NCBI GenBank assembly: GCA_034440635.1
Contig: JAOTON010001526.1
Coordinates: forward strand, 4,721,001-4,785,000
Reading direction: 5' to 3'
Source of the DNA: Lepas anatifera
Taxonomy: Eukaryota > Arthropoda > Thecostraca > Lepadidae
DNA: 64,000 nucleotides
A program made the translations under genes and the position numbers. Below, piece after piece: positions 33,780 to 45,430 of this stretch; the first letter of the stretch is position 1; each line of letters starts with the position of its first letter. The notes below the pieces were generated by a model that did no database searches, was not told the origin of the DNA, and saw only the letters and a list, made by a program, of their open reading frames with translations.

Positions 33780-34664
33780 CCTGAAAATTTTTACCCCGGG
33801 TCACCCAAGGTCAGGTCACCAGGCGAGGTCAACCAAGGTCACCTCACTTCAACTTTAAAGCTCTAGAAGAGCTATATTTCTTAGTCGATCGATTTGAAAC
33901 TTGCTACACTTCATGACCCTTCCAGGGTCTACAACGTGTATATCCGGGATTTTTTCGATTTCCTGACCTGAGGTCAGGTCACGAGGCAACCTCTCCCATT
34001 GGAAAAGCATGGGGAAAGCTGTCTCATGATATAAAAGGCACAAAATTATCGCAAATACTCAGACCGCTCAGAACAGCGTTTTTGGACACCCTTCCACGGA
34101 TCCCAGGGGTCATATTTGCCCTTTGACTTTTCCAAGGTCATCCAAGGTCACCAGGAGTCAAAAACAGTATTTTGACAATAACTTTTGACCTAATTAAGCT
34201 AGAGCGCTGAAACAAACACCATCGTGTTTGTCTCGTCACTGGTTTTCATTTGGTATACGGCAATGTCACTTTATGACCTTCCGTGACCTCAGGTCATATT
34301 AGGTCACGAGGTGACCTCTGGAGGTCAAACCACTGGCGGGAGGTCTTTGCGTTCCACATAGCGGAAAAAGGTCTGGCAATTTCCTATCAAATGTACTTAT
34401 ACAGATCTCAATAGCTCTAATGGCATAGGAGTTATGTCTAGTTTTCTTAAGCATTGCATATTTGAGTGAAAATAGCCTATCGTGACCTTTTTGACCTCTG
34501 GAGGTCAAACTATTGACCTGAGCGCCTAAACATGCTGAGTAATTTCTTACTGAATTCACGCGAGCTTTCAAATGCACTTTGCAGATTTGCGCTAACCCCC
34601 ATATTTTCGGAGTTAGAGGGGGAATAGATGGCCCTCCAGTGGGGCGAAGGTGGCGCCGGACCCC

Positions 34665-37397
34665 CGCACATAGGCCCTAAATACCTCCGTCCGTGGCCAA
34701 TATTACGAAAATGCAACTTTTTCTAAATCATTTCCTGAGCACATATACTGATAGAGAATTCTTCACTGCACTTGAAACAGGCATGGAAAACACAAACCGT
34801 GCTCTGGAAGTCTTTGTAGAGTTGCTTGAAGTAAGCACTCGGGTGCGCCACCCGCGGACCAGAGATCTGCAGCGAAAACTACGTACGTTTCATTATGCTT
34901 AAAATCGACAATGAAAGCCAGAACAGGTCAAAGTATGGCAATACCACTGTTGTGTGAGCCCTTTGCAATGGGTTTTGGTATAAAATAATGCAAAAATAGT
35001 TTTGACAACTATTTTATATACCATTCTCTCAGTATACTGCATATCTCAAAAACTGTTCGATTTACAAATACAAAGAGAGGGATTTAAAACTTGGCCAGCA
35101 TCGGCCCAGCATAAGACTACCATCAAACGATTCCCCAGGATGTGCTCTACAAGGGCAAGTCAAAATATCTTGCGTCCACTTGCAGCCCCGTGCTCCAGAT
35201 GGCATATAATAACTCAGGTTGTGGCTCCAACCAGGCCGCTGCGGTGCTAACGCAACGCCGTGGGTTACCGAATAGAGGCATGGACCGGCCAAGAATGAGC
35301 AATATGAGTGGACTATCAGACAACGATGCTATAAGAAATGCCGAGAAGTGCTGAAAATAGTTAATACAATTTCAAAGCACTAAAACCGTCTAAATTTGTG
35401 TATTGACTGCTGTGTTGACTGTTATCCAAATACCCGGAGGGACTGCCGACAACGAACCATTTATTGCATGAGAAATGTTCCTGCTAGGTATGTCAATCTC
35501 GAGATTGGGATCCGGCTATTTTCAAAAAGCCACAATCACGGGATTAAGCCTCTCGTGATCCCGGGATTCAGACATTTATTATAACACCTTCAAGCAATGC
35601 CGGGACAGCAAAAAACGATACCTAAGAATCCTGCTTTGCTGCATATCACACGTTAAACCACATATGGTGAATGCCAGTCATACCTCTTCATCCAAATGAA
35701 CGGTCGCCGTAACCATCGGAGTTCCGAGGTGTCCTAGGGATCCAATCGGGAATCGAATTTCCTCGCCGTTCCCACTGTCACGAGCTGACGCAAGATGACG
35801 CTCGGGCTGCTCAGGTGACCTACGTCCCATAGTTGGCGATACCGCGATATCATATGTAGCGGAGGGTGGGCGGGGGGGGCGAAGGGAAACGTACTGACCT
35901 TCACGGACTGATATTTTGATATGCCTTGTTGAGGAAACACAAGGTAGGGATATATTCTACCCCTTTCTTCTACTCTGCGTGTTAACACGCGCACTGGAGG
36001 GGCCTCGGATACTCTCCCAACTATTTTTTTCCGGGATGACCGGAGAACCGCTCGTAGCCAAAACACAGGAATCGGTCGCATTTGAGAAAATTTAACAGCG
36101 CGTCGAATAGTGAAATAATTTTGAAAATTTGTCGAAAATTGTTTGATTTATACGCTTCTAAAGTGAGACCTACATTTTGAAATCGCCGCGACCGCGCAGT
36201 CGAACCGGTTTGCTTGCATTGGAGACCAAGTGGTGACGTCACAGTGTCATATAGACGGGATGATTTTATGTCAAGGTCACCTCACGTGAAGGTCGAGGTC
36301 AAAGTTCAAAGTCATACTAGCAATTTCAAGGTCAGTGACCCCGGTGCTTTACGTGTCCCAGTCTGACGTATATTATGCTATGACGTCATAGTAAAGGTAA
36401 CCCAGTTGTAAGTTCAAGGTCAAAGGTGAAGGTTAAAGATCATGGGTAAAGGTCAATCCTCCTTTCCAGCACAAGGTTTGCTATATTGCTACTTTAAGTG
36501 TGCATAATAGGGAATATACCATATTGTGACGTCATAGGTCGATGACCTTGAATGACCTAGACCTCAAAAATGAAGGAAAGATTCTTTGCGACACAACCTC
36601 CATGATCGTGGTCCGGCTTTAGCTTACTCCCGGCTTTTTTCACGCATTATCAGGGCATTTCCCAACAGGTCCCAAGCATGGCCAAAATTTGACCTTTATG
36701 ACCTCGTTTGACCATGACAATATAGACCTAGGTCAATGAAAATTAGTTATGATGTAGATCACCATAGCCCCCACCCACTCCCCAATCGGCATTTCTTAAG
36801 CCTCTAAGTTTCCGATATCTCAGGGGGCTTACCAGCCCCCCATCCTGTGCGCGTTAATGTCGGACCCCTCTCCAGTGTGGTTCTTAATAATCACTCGAAT
36901 ACCGGTTATAATAGAACATTCCCATGCAGAAAAGGTGTTACAATTATACCTAAAAGCTGGCTTAGAAAGAAAAACCAAGCTCAAATACACATTTATGATG
37001 CCTCCCGTTTTGTTGTTCGTGGTGACGCTTATGAATTTATGGGAGACCAAGATTGCTGTATCGTTGTTCATGGATTACATGTTTATTGTTTGCAGTGTTT
37101 CAAACTACAATTCGGTCACAATTCATGGCGCCACGACAACATCTGCAAAATATTTTACGGACACCTTGGGCTGGATTAAGTTGCTCCAAATGCCCCTCTC
37201 TTCACTGTCCTGATTACGCCCATGTAAAATAAAACCTATATGTTGAATGCAAGTTTTATGCACTGTTCAATTATCTGTCAAATGAGCTCCTTTGTCCAAA
37301 AATTGGGGGAATTTGTGGTATTACGAAGGAATTTTCCACGAAAAGCAATATTGGCCACGGACGGAGGCATTTAGGGCCTATGTGCCCCGGTGGGGCG
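34665..37397. mobile_element. Region bounded by inverted CATAGGCCCTAAAT...GTGGCCAATATT arms
   Basis: 34665-34707 and the reverse complement of 37348-37392 share GCACATAGGCCCTAAAT and CCTCCGTCCGTGGCCAATATT. The right arm ends CCCCGGTGGGGCGCGG, the complement of the left terminus of the element at 32525, so the whole pile 32525-37397 may once have been one element. Inside lies another TTAA element (35986-36883). No transposase could be read; short open frames near 36850-37210 are unassigned. Confidence 0.5.
35986..36883 (+). mobile_element. TTAA element of AGGTCA-rich family T3, complete
   Basis: Flanked by TTAA at 35982-35985 and 36884-36887. The left end CACGCGCACTGGAGGGG mirrors the right-end complement GAACCACACTGGAGAGGGG. 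The interior carries a CRE palindrome TGACGTCA (36527-36534) followed one base later by AGGTCGATGACCT (36536-36548), plus many AGGTCA half-sites between 36270 and 36760. To its left, ACTCTGCGTG before the TTAA is itself the end of a neighbouring element, so two elements share one TTAA. Confidence 0.75.
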
Positions 37398-39774
37398 CGG
37401 TTCAAGATAGGCGTAAAGTGCGTAGGCTCAAAATGCCTGAGGTTCTAATTTTTAAACAGTAAGTCGGAAGAAAATAAATATAGCAATTGCCATCTGCTTC
37501 ATCAAGGCTCCCCCCTCCGACGAAAAAAATCGATATCCGCCATATGAGGGTGTTATCGACTGGTCGATCTGCCGTGGAATCTCAGTTCAGAAGGCCCGCG
37601 AAGTTTGTGCGGGTCCGTAAGATTTATGAGCGGGCTTGCAAAACTAGGGACCCGTGAATATTGGGGTGGAGCCCGTGGAATTCAGAGGGCCTGCACAAAG
37701 CCAGAGTGGGCAAGGAAAACTCCGGGAACGAGCAGGATTTAAGATGGGGCCTTTGCCCTCTCAGGATCCGCATACCCTTAGGCAATATTCAAGGCGAATT
37801 GTATAGTCTCCAGTCAGATCCCATGGAGGTCTGTGCAGCTTAGTACTTGAAACATCTCAGACAGTTCAGAAGACTCGCACAAGTGTGGGTGGGGTCCGTA
37901 ACAGATTGGGGGAGGTAACATCCGTAACATTGGGGGCGCAAGATTCATAAGCGGTCCCACAAAACTTTGATTTAGCCCCCAAGTGGAGGCCCATTTAATG
38001 TTAGAATATATTTCCACAACTCCAGGGGCCTGCAAAACTTTGGATTAGGCAAATGCGATCGTAGGCTGCAGTTTACATTCCCAAAAGTAGAGGGTCCAGG
38101 GGGGCAAAAAGCATTCCCCCAACGGAAATGCTCAGGGGAAAAACTGTGTTCACCCTCTCCTCAAAGCTGTCGACTTTTTTACCGACTCATTTTTAGTTTA
38201 AAAGCAAGGTTTCATGGTTTAGGTGCTTCAACTCCCTACTTCAAACAGAACCAGCCAACTTCAGTGTAAACATTGGGCCTTGCAGGGCAAAAACAAGCAT
38301 CTTATTGCCACATCTTTCACCCCATTACGTCTTTTTGCTTATCGGCTTTTGGGCTTATCCCTAAAACCTACCGTCCAGTTAGAATATTGTAAGATGTTTC
38401 CCGGCATGAGGTTTTTTCGACTTTGGCTTGCCCACAAACCTGCTAGATAGCTAGATCCGCCACTGACTCCCTGGGCCCGTGCAAGTCTAGCTGCAGCCCG
38501 TGAAATATTGGTGTCCCGCAAGAAACCAGCGTGGGTATGGGCAACTATTGAGGCCCGCAGAACTTCGGATGGGGCCTGTACCCCATCAGGACCAGCATAT
38601 GAGAAACTGTGCAGTTTGAAAGTAAAAGCCATCTCGCTCAACAATTGAGGGCCCGTACCCGTTTGCACGGGCCCCAGGGGCGCTGTCACGGAATTTTTGC
38701 AGAGGACGGACCCGGGCTGGTGCTGACGGGGGAGGCGAATTTTGAGCATATTCGGTACCTGACAGCATTATTGACAATGGACCCCAAAAATTTGGGGGGA
38801 CGTACCCCGTCCCCCCTCCCGTTTTCGGTGCCCATGATGGGGTCTGTGTTATCTTGGGACCTGCGCAATGCCAGAGCTGAACGCCAAACCGTGTGGGCCC
38901 GAAAAATTCGTTTGAGGTTCGCAAAACTGGTCCTGGAGGGACCCGCACAATCCTGGGGCGATCAGCCAGAGATCTGGGACAGGTCGGGTCGTTCGGGTAG
39001 GGCAGGTGTCAACCCCATTAGCGGACGCAGGGGGGGCATTCCGGCCATGCCCCCCTCAAAGCACTGGAGGGGGCCAAACTATCTTTTGACCCCCAAAGGC
39101 CGGATACATTTTTTTAAAAAGGTGTTTACACTAGGTCTGTAGAGCAAAGACATGTGTTTGGCCCCTACCCCCAAACTCGAGTCTGCTTCCGCCCCTGGTC
39201 AACCCTAGTTTAATTTTACATCTAGAGGCCTTACAACATGTTGCAGCATTACGCGCTCCTCGGGGAAAATCGTATAGTCCCTTGGGGGCCTCCTGGCGAG
39301 AGCCCGTGTTACCTCCTTCGGGCCAGCTTGCGGCAGTTCAGTTGAATAACGCCTGCGGAGCTGTTGGGGACCCAGTTGGCACAAGGCTGGCGATCGCCTC
39401 CATTGCCCCCTACACCTTGGATCCGCCCCTGTTATGGACTGGAAGCTGCAGCGGGTATTCATCATTGCACATTGTGATCATGTCTTCAACAAATGTCCTG
39501 GGCTCCGCGCCGCAGCTCGTAAGTTGATCCATCTCGCTGTGGTACATTTTTGTATATTTATCCTAGTAGGCTACGGGAAATTCCATATTGGTACGAGCCC
39601 GTAATATAGATGGCAGCCTCCGCGGAATGCTGCAGTTGCATCTTGTAAGCCGTGAGGGACGTAGGGGGATACCATCCCGGATCAGTTGACTGAAATTTTA
39701 TTGGAGGTTTGTTTCCTCACTTATGTGACTGAAAGGGTTGAGTGTTAACCTGCTGTTTTCAATATTATTTCGAA
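37398..39774. other. Degenerate repeats and DNA-element debris, no gene
   Basis: Between about 37590 and 38950 a loose motif close to GGGCC(C/T)G(C/T)(G)CAAAACT recurs every 40-90 bp. hAT-type ends (GGATCCGCC, TCCGCCCCTG, GCGGACGCAGG) occur near 38455, 39018, 39199 and 39420. None of the open frames here resembles a known protein. Confidence 0.4.
39018..39199. mobile_element. hAT-like MITE remnant
   Basis: It starts AGCGGACGCAGGGGGGGC and ends GCTTCCGCCCCTGG, roughly inverted termini of the same general type as the element at 401-543. Target duplication is not clear. Confidence 0.35.
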
Positions 39775-39843
39775 ATGAATTTCCGAAGCTTAGGAATAGC
39801 TTTAGTGCTCTCGCTCGGATGCGCCGTAATCGTCAACAGCCAG
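39775..39843 (+). CDS. Syndecan-like proteoglycan, exon 1 (signal peptide)
   Basis: The exon opens with ATG in a good context (CGAAATGA) and encodes 23 residues that form a textbook signal peptide: a basic start MNFRS, a hydrophobic core LGIALVLSLGCAVIV and a polar end NSQ. It ends CAG|GTGAGT in phase 0, and the acidic exon at 42066 continues in phase 0. The 2.2-kb intron between them contains no other recognised gene. On its own a signal-peptide exon is not diagnostic; the assignment rests on its pairing with the next exon. Confidence 0.6.
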
Positions 39844-42065
39844 GTGAGTGAGCCTGTTTTTAGCCAAGTACTGGCGTCCTGTTCATGTCTTAGTCCAAAA
39901 TACACGACTTGTACACTCATAAAGTATATGGAATTTTTAACGACACAAAAATTTTGTTTGGGATTGATGTCTTTCAACAGCAACCTGAGAAGAAAGTAGA
40001 TGATCTAAAATTGAAATAGGTTTCATCCCTGGTCCTGGTTTTTCTTTACAGTAATTACATGTGATTTCATTGATTGGTGTTCCTTAGGGAAACTTCCATA
40101 AATTTGCTGACCAAGAAAACTGGCTGCTGATACCCTAGTGCATTTATTATGAAATTTACTAGCTTTGATTCTCTGTATTAGCTCATTGAAACATCTGCTG
40201 ATGGCATGGTTTGAAATCAAGGTATCATCCTACTTTTTGGCTTGGGGTTACCAGTGTGAGCACCTTTTTATAGCAGGAATGTCTATGATGAGTCCTTTTT
40301 AAGCCCACTTTTAAATCTTCAGTCATAAAGCGAACGATTCTCCCCAGTGTACCCATTGCTTTTGATTGTGGTGCTGGCCTGTGCATCACACAGGGTTATC
40401 ACAGGCTCATTGGTGACTCAAGGTTGACTCAATGTGAATGAGAGCAAAATTTTGAGTCCATGACTCAATTGGTTAAGTTGAAAGCGAGTGACCCAGTTTG
40501 TACGTGGATCCCACATTGTGTGTCCTCAGTTTGGCTGCATTTGACTGAGTAAATTCTTCTCTAGAAGCAAAAGGTTTTTGAGTCAAAGCTCAGTTGGATT
40601 TTGGAAAGGCTGAGTCTGATCATATTTATTTATATAGACTGTAGTGTTATCCTTTGGACATAATGCAGGAATATTTTGTGATTATTTGGACAAAACTTAT
40701 ATGTATTGGTGCAAACTGGCTTACTTTGTTGTATTACCGAGTTGAGGCAGAGAGTCAGAGTTTACAATTAAAGATTGAGTCAGTCTTGAATCACTAACTA
40801 GTTTGACTATCGCTACATACAGGTTATGCAACTATAATGTCAAAAGTTGCTAATACTATTTCTGAAAATGTACTCACTTCATTTTTGCCCTGATCTGCAT
40901 CTACATCCAGGATAATATTGTTGACATTTGATCAAAATTTCAGGATGAAAATATTGTCCAATATGTGAAATGTTTTTCCTTTTATGGAGTGAAAATTCAG
41001 GAGAAAAAGTATGGGTGTACAGAAGGCCCAGACGTGACCAAAATGTCCATCTTATTTGAAATACTATAACATTAAATAGTTAGGGAATGGGTAGGGGAGA
41101 CTTTTAGCCAGAATTAACCCTTCAAAGAGAGGTTTAATATTTGACCTTCTTTTGCTTACAAGTACCAAAGCAATGATGTATGAAATGAAAGCTTCAATGT
41201 TTTTTTATTTTTTCAATATTCAAGTGGATTGGCAAACTTTATTCAGAGATTTCCAATCTACTCTATCCTAAAGTATTGATAGGTATGAGGGACAGACCAT
41301 TTCAGCTAGTTGCGGTTTCCATTACAACCATTATAGACAGTTGCCAGGCCTATATTGGATATTTTTCTAACCAATAAACATGAAACATCCTAATAGTTTG
41401 TAATGTTTTAGGGAGGAATTGGGAGGAGCATGCTTGGAAAATGCAAATAGTATATCAGGTTCAAAATGGAAATTACATAGAATTGAAAAACAAAAAGCAT
41501 TTTGATCAACTTGTAAAATTTGACATGGATATGGGCTTCATGTGAATTCTCTGTCATAAATTCTAATGAAAGTACAGGTGGTACATGTGCACTGGCCATT
41601 CCTGAGGAACCGAGGATCCATAGCCTCAATGCAAAATGTCTTCCTTTTTTGTTCAGCTGGCTTTCTCGCATAGTCATGATTAGTTTCAAAGCAATGGGGT
41701 ATTCAAATATTTTTTCATGAGGCTCATGACAAATTTTAGGGGCGCTTGCTTGCATTTGACGATATTGTTTAGGTTTCGGTGATGTGAAAGATCGATTGAT
41801 TGCGCGAGTTTAGTCCTGGCAGCTGCTGCCTCCGCCACGTTTTTGTTCTTCAGCTCGAGACTGACATAGGCTTGCCCCTCTTCTCTCTCCAAACCAAACG
41901 GCCGGATCCGCTCGTTGCCTCTGCAGTGTCTTGAGCCGGTCCGGCGAAGCCTTCATTTACTCGCGGTGGACCTGTGGTGAAACCGGTGTTACCTATATGA
42001 AACCTGGCCCGGTACCAAAAGTGTAACAACATTATTAGTAATAAGAACCTCGCGTGTGCCGCCAG
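39844..42065 (+). other. Intron 1 of the syndecan-like gene
   Basis: AT-rich, bounded by GTGAGT and CCGCCAG. No repeats with clear termini and no further gene were recognised. Confidence 0.5.
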
Positions 42066-42363
42066 TCTCCGCCGGTGGACGATGATGATTTCGAGTTTGA
42101 GGGTTCGGGCGAGACGCCGTTCCGCCAGGAGACCACCACTGTGGCTCCGGTGAGGAAGCTGGCGACGCCGTCCGAGCGACGCGGCGGGGCGGAGTCTGAG
42201 CTGCTGCCTGAGTCCTCAGGCAGCGGGCTCCACCGAGACGACGAGGACTACTTCGAGCGGCAGGATCCCTTCCTAGACGATGTCTACGAGGACAAGGACG
42301 ATTATGATAGCTTCTACAAAGACGGCGACTATGATGATCCATCGGACGATGACACCGTCTCAG
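42066..42363 (+). CDS. Syndecan-like proteoglycan, exon 2 (acidic ectodomain with GAG sites)
   Basis: The exon encodes 99 residues starting SPPVDDDDFEFEGSGETPF. It has two Ser-Gly sites in acidic context, EFEGSGE and ESSGSG, as used for heparan or chondroitin sulphate attachment, then a Tyr-rich acidic run with DDEDYFERQDPF and DKDDYDSFYKDGDYDD, possible tyrosine-sulphation sites. It ends TCA G|GTAGGT in phase 1. A signal peptide followed at once by DDDDF-type acidic residues and SGSG sites is characteristic of syndecans. The diagnostic transmembrane and EFYA-ending cytoplasmic exons are not found in the window, so another secreted or membrane proteoglycan is possible. GC-rich and codon-biased compared with its introns. 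Confidence 0.6.
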
Positions 42364-43467
42364 GTAGGTGACGCAGGGAAGGAGGGCTGGGTTGTCGGAT
42401 GCCGCATGACACCAAATCAGTTGTTGCATGGCTCCCGCAGGTTCGTGTCAATGGTGACACTTTCTTTGCAGTCACATCCATAAATGTACCCTGAGGTCTC
42501 GTTTAGAACTGGATGTGTCGTGACAGATATTCGAAAGGAATCGCAGACATTTTCGCGCCCTAATAAGTGGTAGGGTAACCCAGCAATGATCCGATATTTA
42601 CGTCTAAATGTTTAGGCCGAACTGTGGAAACAAGTTGGAGCTTCACATTCCCGGAAACTTGTGAAATATTCTCTCTTTCCTATTAGGGAAAACTTTTAAA
42701 TGAGGGTCCTGATACAGTGATGATGCTTGTTTTAGATGTTGTTTCTTCTATCCCGAAAATGGATGGAAAAGAACGCTCCTTCCTAAAGCCAGAAGCTTCT
42801 GATCTGATAGTGTGCTTCGATAAGCCGCAATCTGAGATGATAACCATCCACATAATCTCAAATGTTGACCAGGAGGATCCCATTAGGGTTCCTTGTCGTC
42901 TTTAGGGTTTGTTTGTGTGAACCGCCGTCCCCCATCTCTCTGCATCCATGGAAGATACAGGCGTTTGTGCTATCTTTAAGCTCTGGATTTTACCCCCAGC
43001 TGTACTCGTTATATATGTGGACGGTGGACCATTATGTTTACCATCTGTGCCTTATTTGAACCTTTCTTTCCAAGGCGAAATTTAAGGGGCCAGTTAGGAT
43101 GGCATCCTCTCTTCTCTTTGCTCGAGCTTGTGATAATAGTTTGGAATGGATCGTGGACACCTGAACCCAATCCGCACTTTTGGGTGTTGCAACTGCACTC
43201 GATCTCCCTACCACTGCACTGTCGCAAGCATCACGTGGAACAGCCCATCATAAGCTACGCGCTTTGATTCCAGGTTCTTTAGATTTTGCTGAAAGTTCCT
43301 ACTCCTTGACCTGATTGCGGCCACAACCGGTACTTGCCAGGACTTGGCCAATGGCCAGTACTACAGAGACGCTGTGACTGAATCATGTCTGCAGTAACTG
43401 AAAATACTCCTAGAAACTGTTAGATGTAGACAAACTTTGCCTGCGAACTGATTTAAGAATGATGCAC
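42364..43467. other. Downstream intron or intergenic DNA, nothing recognised
   Basis: No further exon of the syndecan-like gene could be identified here. Confidence 0.3.
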
Positions 43468-45430
43468 AATCAATCAATCAATCAATGGCTTTTTATTAGG
43501 CGTTCTGTGCATGGCACCTTTGCCCGCCTCTAAAGGAGTGTGTGGGAGAATTTTAGAATTTTGTGTGAGGGCAAGCTACGTTAGTCTGTTAAAGCAATGG
43601 GAGTTATTTCAAGTAATGGGTTGCAAGATGTTTTAGCTTGCAAATGGACATGTTGTGGCAATGGCATAGCCATGCCAAGGGAGGTCTTTTAATAAGTTTA
43701 GACCCGCAGAGTGCGAAGGTTATTTCTGTGGTTGAAGACCTTAAATTTAGAATTTGGAATTTAGAATTTAGAATTTTGTGTGTCAGCTACTGATGTCCGC
43801 TTGTCTACGTTGCTCGAAATCCTCCGTTAACTCAATAATTTTCGTAGTTTAGAAAGTGCGCTAAACACCGGGCCAGGGTGCCGCGAATTTACCCTGCAAC
43901 CCGGAGGTGAGGTTGCAGCTCCCCTCCGGCTGGGCAGCCGCCGCGGGAGGAAAAGAAGTGTGAGAGGATAGTTAGATTGTTAGTAAGAGTATAGGTGTGG
44001 TTAGCATAGACCCGCAGTGAAAGGTATCACTGCGGTGAAGAAATCTAACCTATTTAACCTAACCTGATTTCAAAGCTAGCCTAACATAACCTATCCTTAG
44101 CCTACGATAAACCATTTAAAAGTTAAACAACTATTGCTTAAATTTTGCGGTGGATCATCTATGATTGGAAAATAGGCAAGTCCTACTTTGGGGGTGCACC
44201 ATGCACCCTCCATCTATATACTGGGAGGGGTGATTTATAGAAACTTCTCTAGCCCGAGTCCTTTAGAAATGTAAGACTTTTTCGAGTAGCTCAGGATGGT
44301 CGTTACCGAGCAGAGTTTTTAGGTCTACAGGGATGTTTTGGATTCGGCGTAATCTAGCATGGGTTGCCGATGGGTATTGTGCTGGGGACAATCGATGAGA
44401 ATGTGATAGGGATTCTCCATTGCGTCGCAGGTACCACAGGTACCGCGTTCCAATAGGCATTTAATTTTGTGTGTCCATTTCTGAGTCTGGTTAGAATAAC
44501 CTCGCGCCGGCGACTCTTTTGGTTGGAACTGGGCCAGTAGCCGATGTTAGGCTTGATATAGAATAGGTGGGCGCTGTGGTTTGTGGTCCAGTTATTTTGA
44601 ATTTGCTACCGGATGCTGTCCTGGAGGAGAGCTTTGCTATCATCTCCAGACCACATTAAGGGTGCGATCTCTCTAAGTTCTAGGGACTTTTTTGCCTGCT
44701 CATCGGCCTTTTCATTTCCTTGAATTTTGCAGTGGCTCGGGATCCAAAGAAAAGAGACATCAGGGTATCATCGATACCTTTCTGAATATCTGCTATAACG
44801 TGGTGGCTGGGGTTGACTACGTTACTGACGGCCTGCAGGACAGATTTAGAGTCTGAACAGATGACGGCTGAGTTGATATTTTGGGTTCTGATTATGGCTA
44901 ATGCATTTGGGATGGCAACAGCCTCGGCTGTGAAGATAGAGCAGTTGTCCGAAGTCTTTTCTGTAGGCAAATATTTTGCCCCAGATGCCGAGGCCTACTT
45001 TTTCGCCTATTTTGGAGCCGTCTGTAAATATAAAGGTCTTGTCCGCGTTACAAGATCGGAACTCTGAATTTCTGGGGACTCTTCTTCTGAAGTCTGTTTT
45101 GGAAGTGAAAGAAATTCCACTTTGGGCTCTTTCCGAGTCCGAAGCGGGAGAGTGGGGGTTTGCCTATTGTTGCTGGCAGTGCAAGATAGAGGTTTTCAGG
45201 GTTTTGCTGCTCTGTGTTAAATGGGGCCACTTCTGTAGAGTGGCTTTTTTGCTCGTCTGGGATGGGCAAACATTGTTTTGCCGGGTGGTTTTCGGTGGAT
45301 TGGACCTTAATGTAGTAAGAAATAAGCTGGGCGTCGCGTCTTGTCTGCAGTGGGCATGCCCGCTATCAGTTAGCAGGCTGGTGATGGGGGATTCTCTGGG
45401 CGCCTGTGGCTGCCCGGATACTGGCTTTTG
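43468..45430 (-). pseudogene. I-clade-like LINE, 3' part with RNase H domain and ATTG tail
   Basis: On the minus strand, FTDGSK (near 45018), FTAEAVAI (near 44925) and ICSDSKSVLQAV (near 44855) give the D, E and D of an RNase H domain, though frameshifts separate them. Upstream is SPITSLLTDSGHA, the linker between reverse transcriptase and RNase H; downstream are a Cys motif (ERGTCGTCD near 44430) and AMENPYHILIDCP, the usual C-terminal zinc-knuckle region of I/Nimb-type LINEs. The 3' UTR ends AATAAAAAGCC followed by five ATTG units (43468-43487). The reverse transcriptase is missing, so the copy is 5'-truncated and dead. Confidence 0.75.

Larger units (their letters stand above)
32525..34660 (+). 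mobile_element. Outer AGGTCA-rich element containing nested elements
   Basis: The left end follows TTAA (32521-32524) and starts CCCGCGCCCCACCGGGG. The stretch 32575-32716 reappears as its reverse complement at 34490-34625 (for example TTAGCGCAAATCTGCA and the TTCAGTAAGAAATTAC block), so these are long inverted arms. Between the arms lie a T2 element (32753-33571) and a large hairpin (33588-33779). Direct repeats of AGGTCA with a 4-nt spacer occur at 32701, 32892, 33798, 33826, 34135 and 34291. Confidence 0.65.

Noticed and set aside
41989..42429. 146-codon minus-strand Arg/Pro-rich frame
   Set aside because: Shadow of the acidic GC-rich syndecan-like exon on the other strand.
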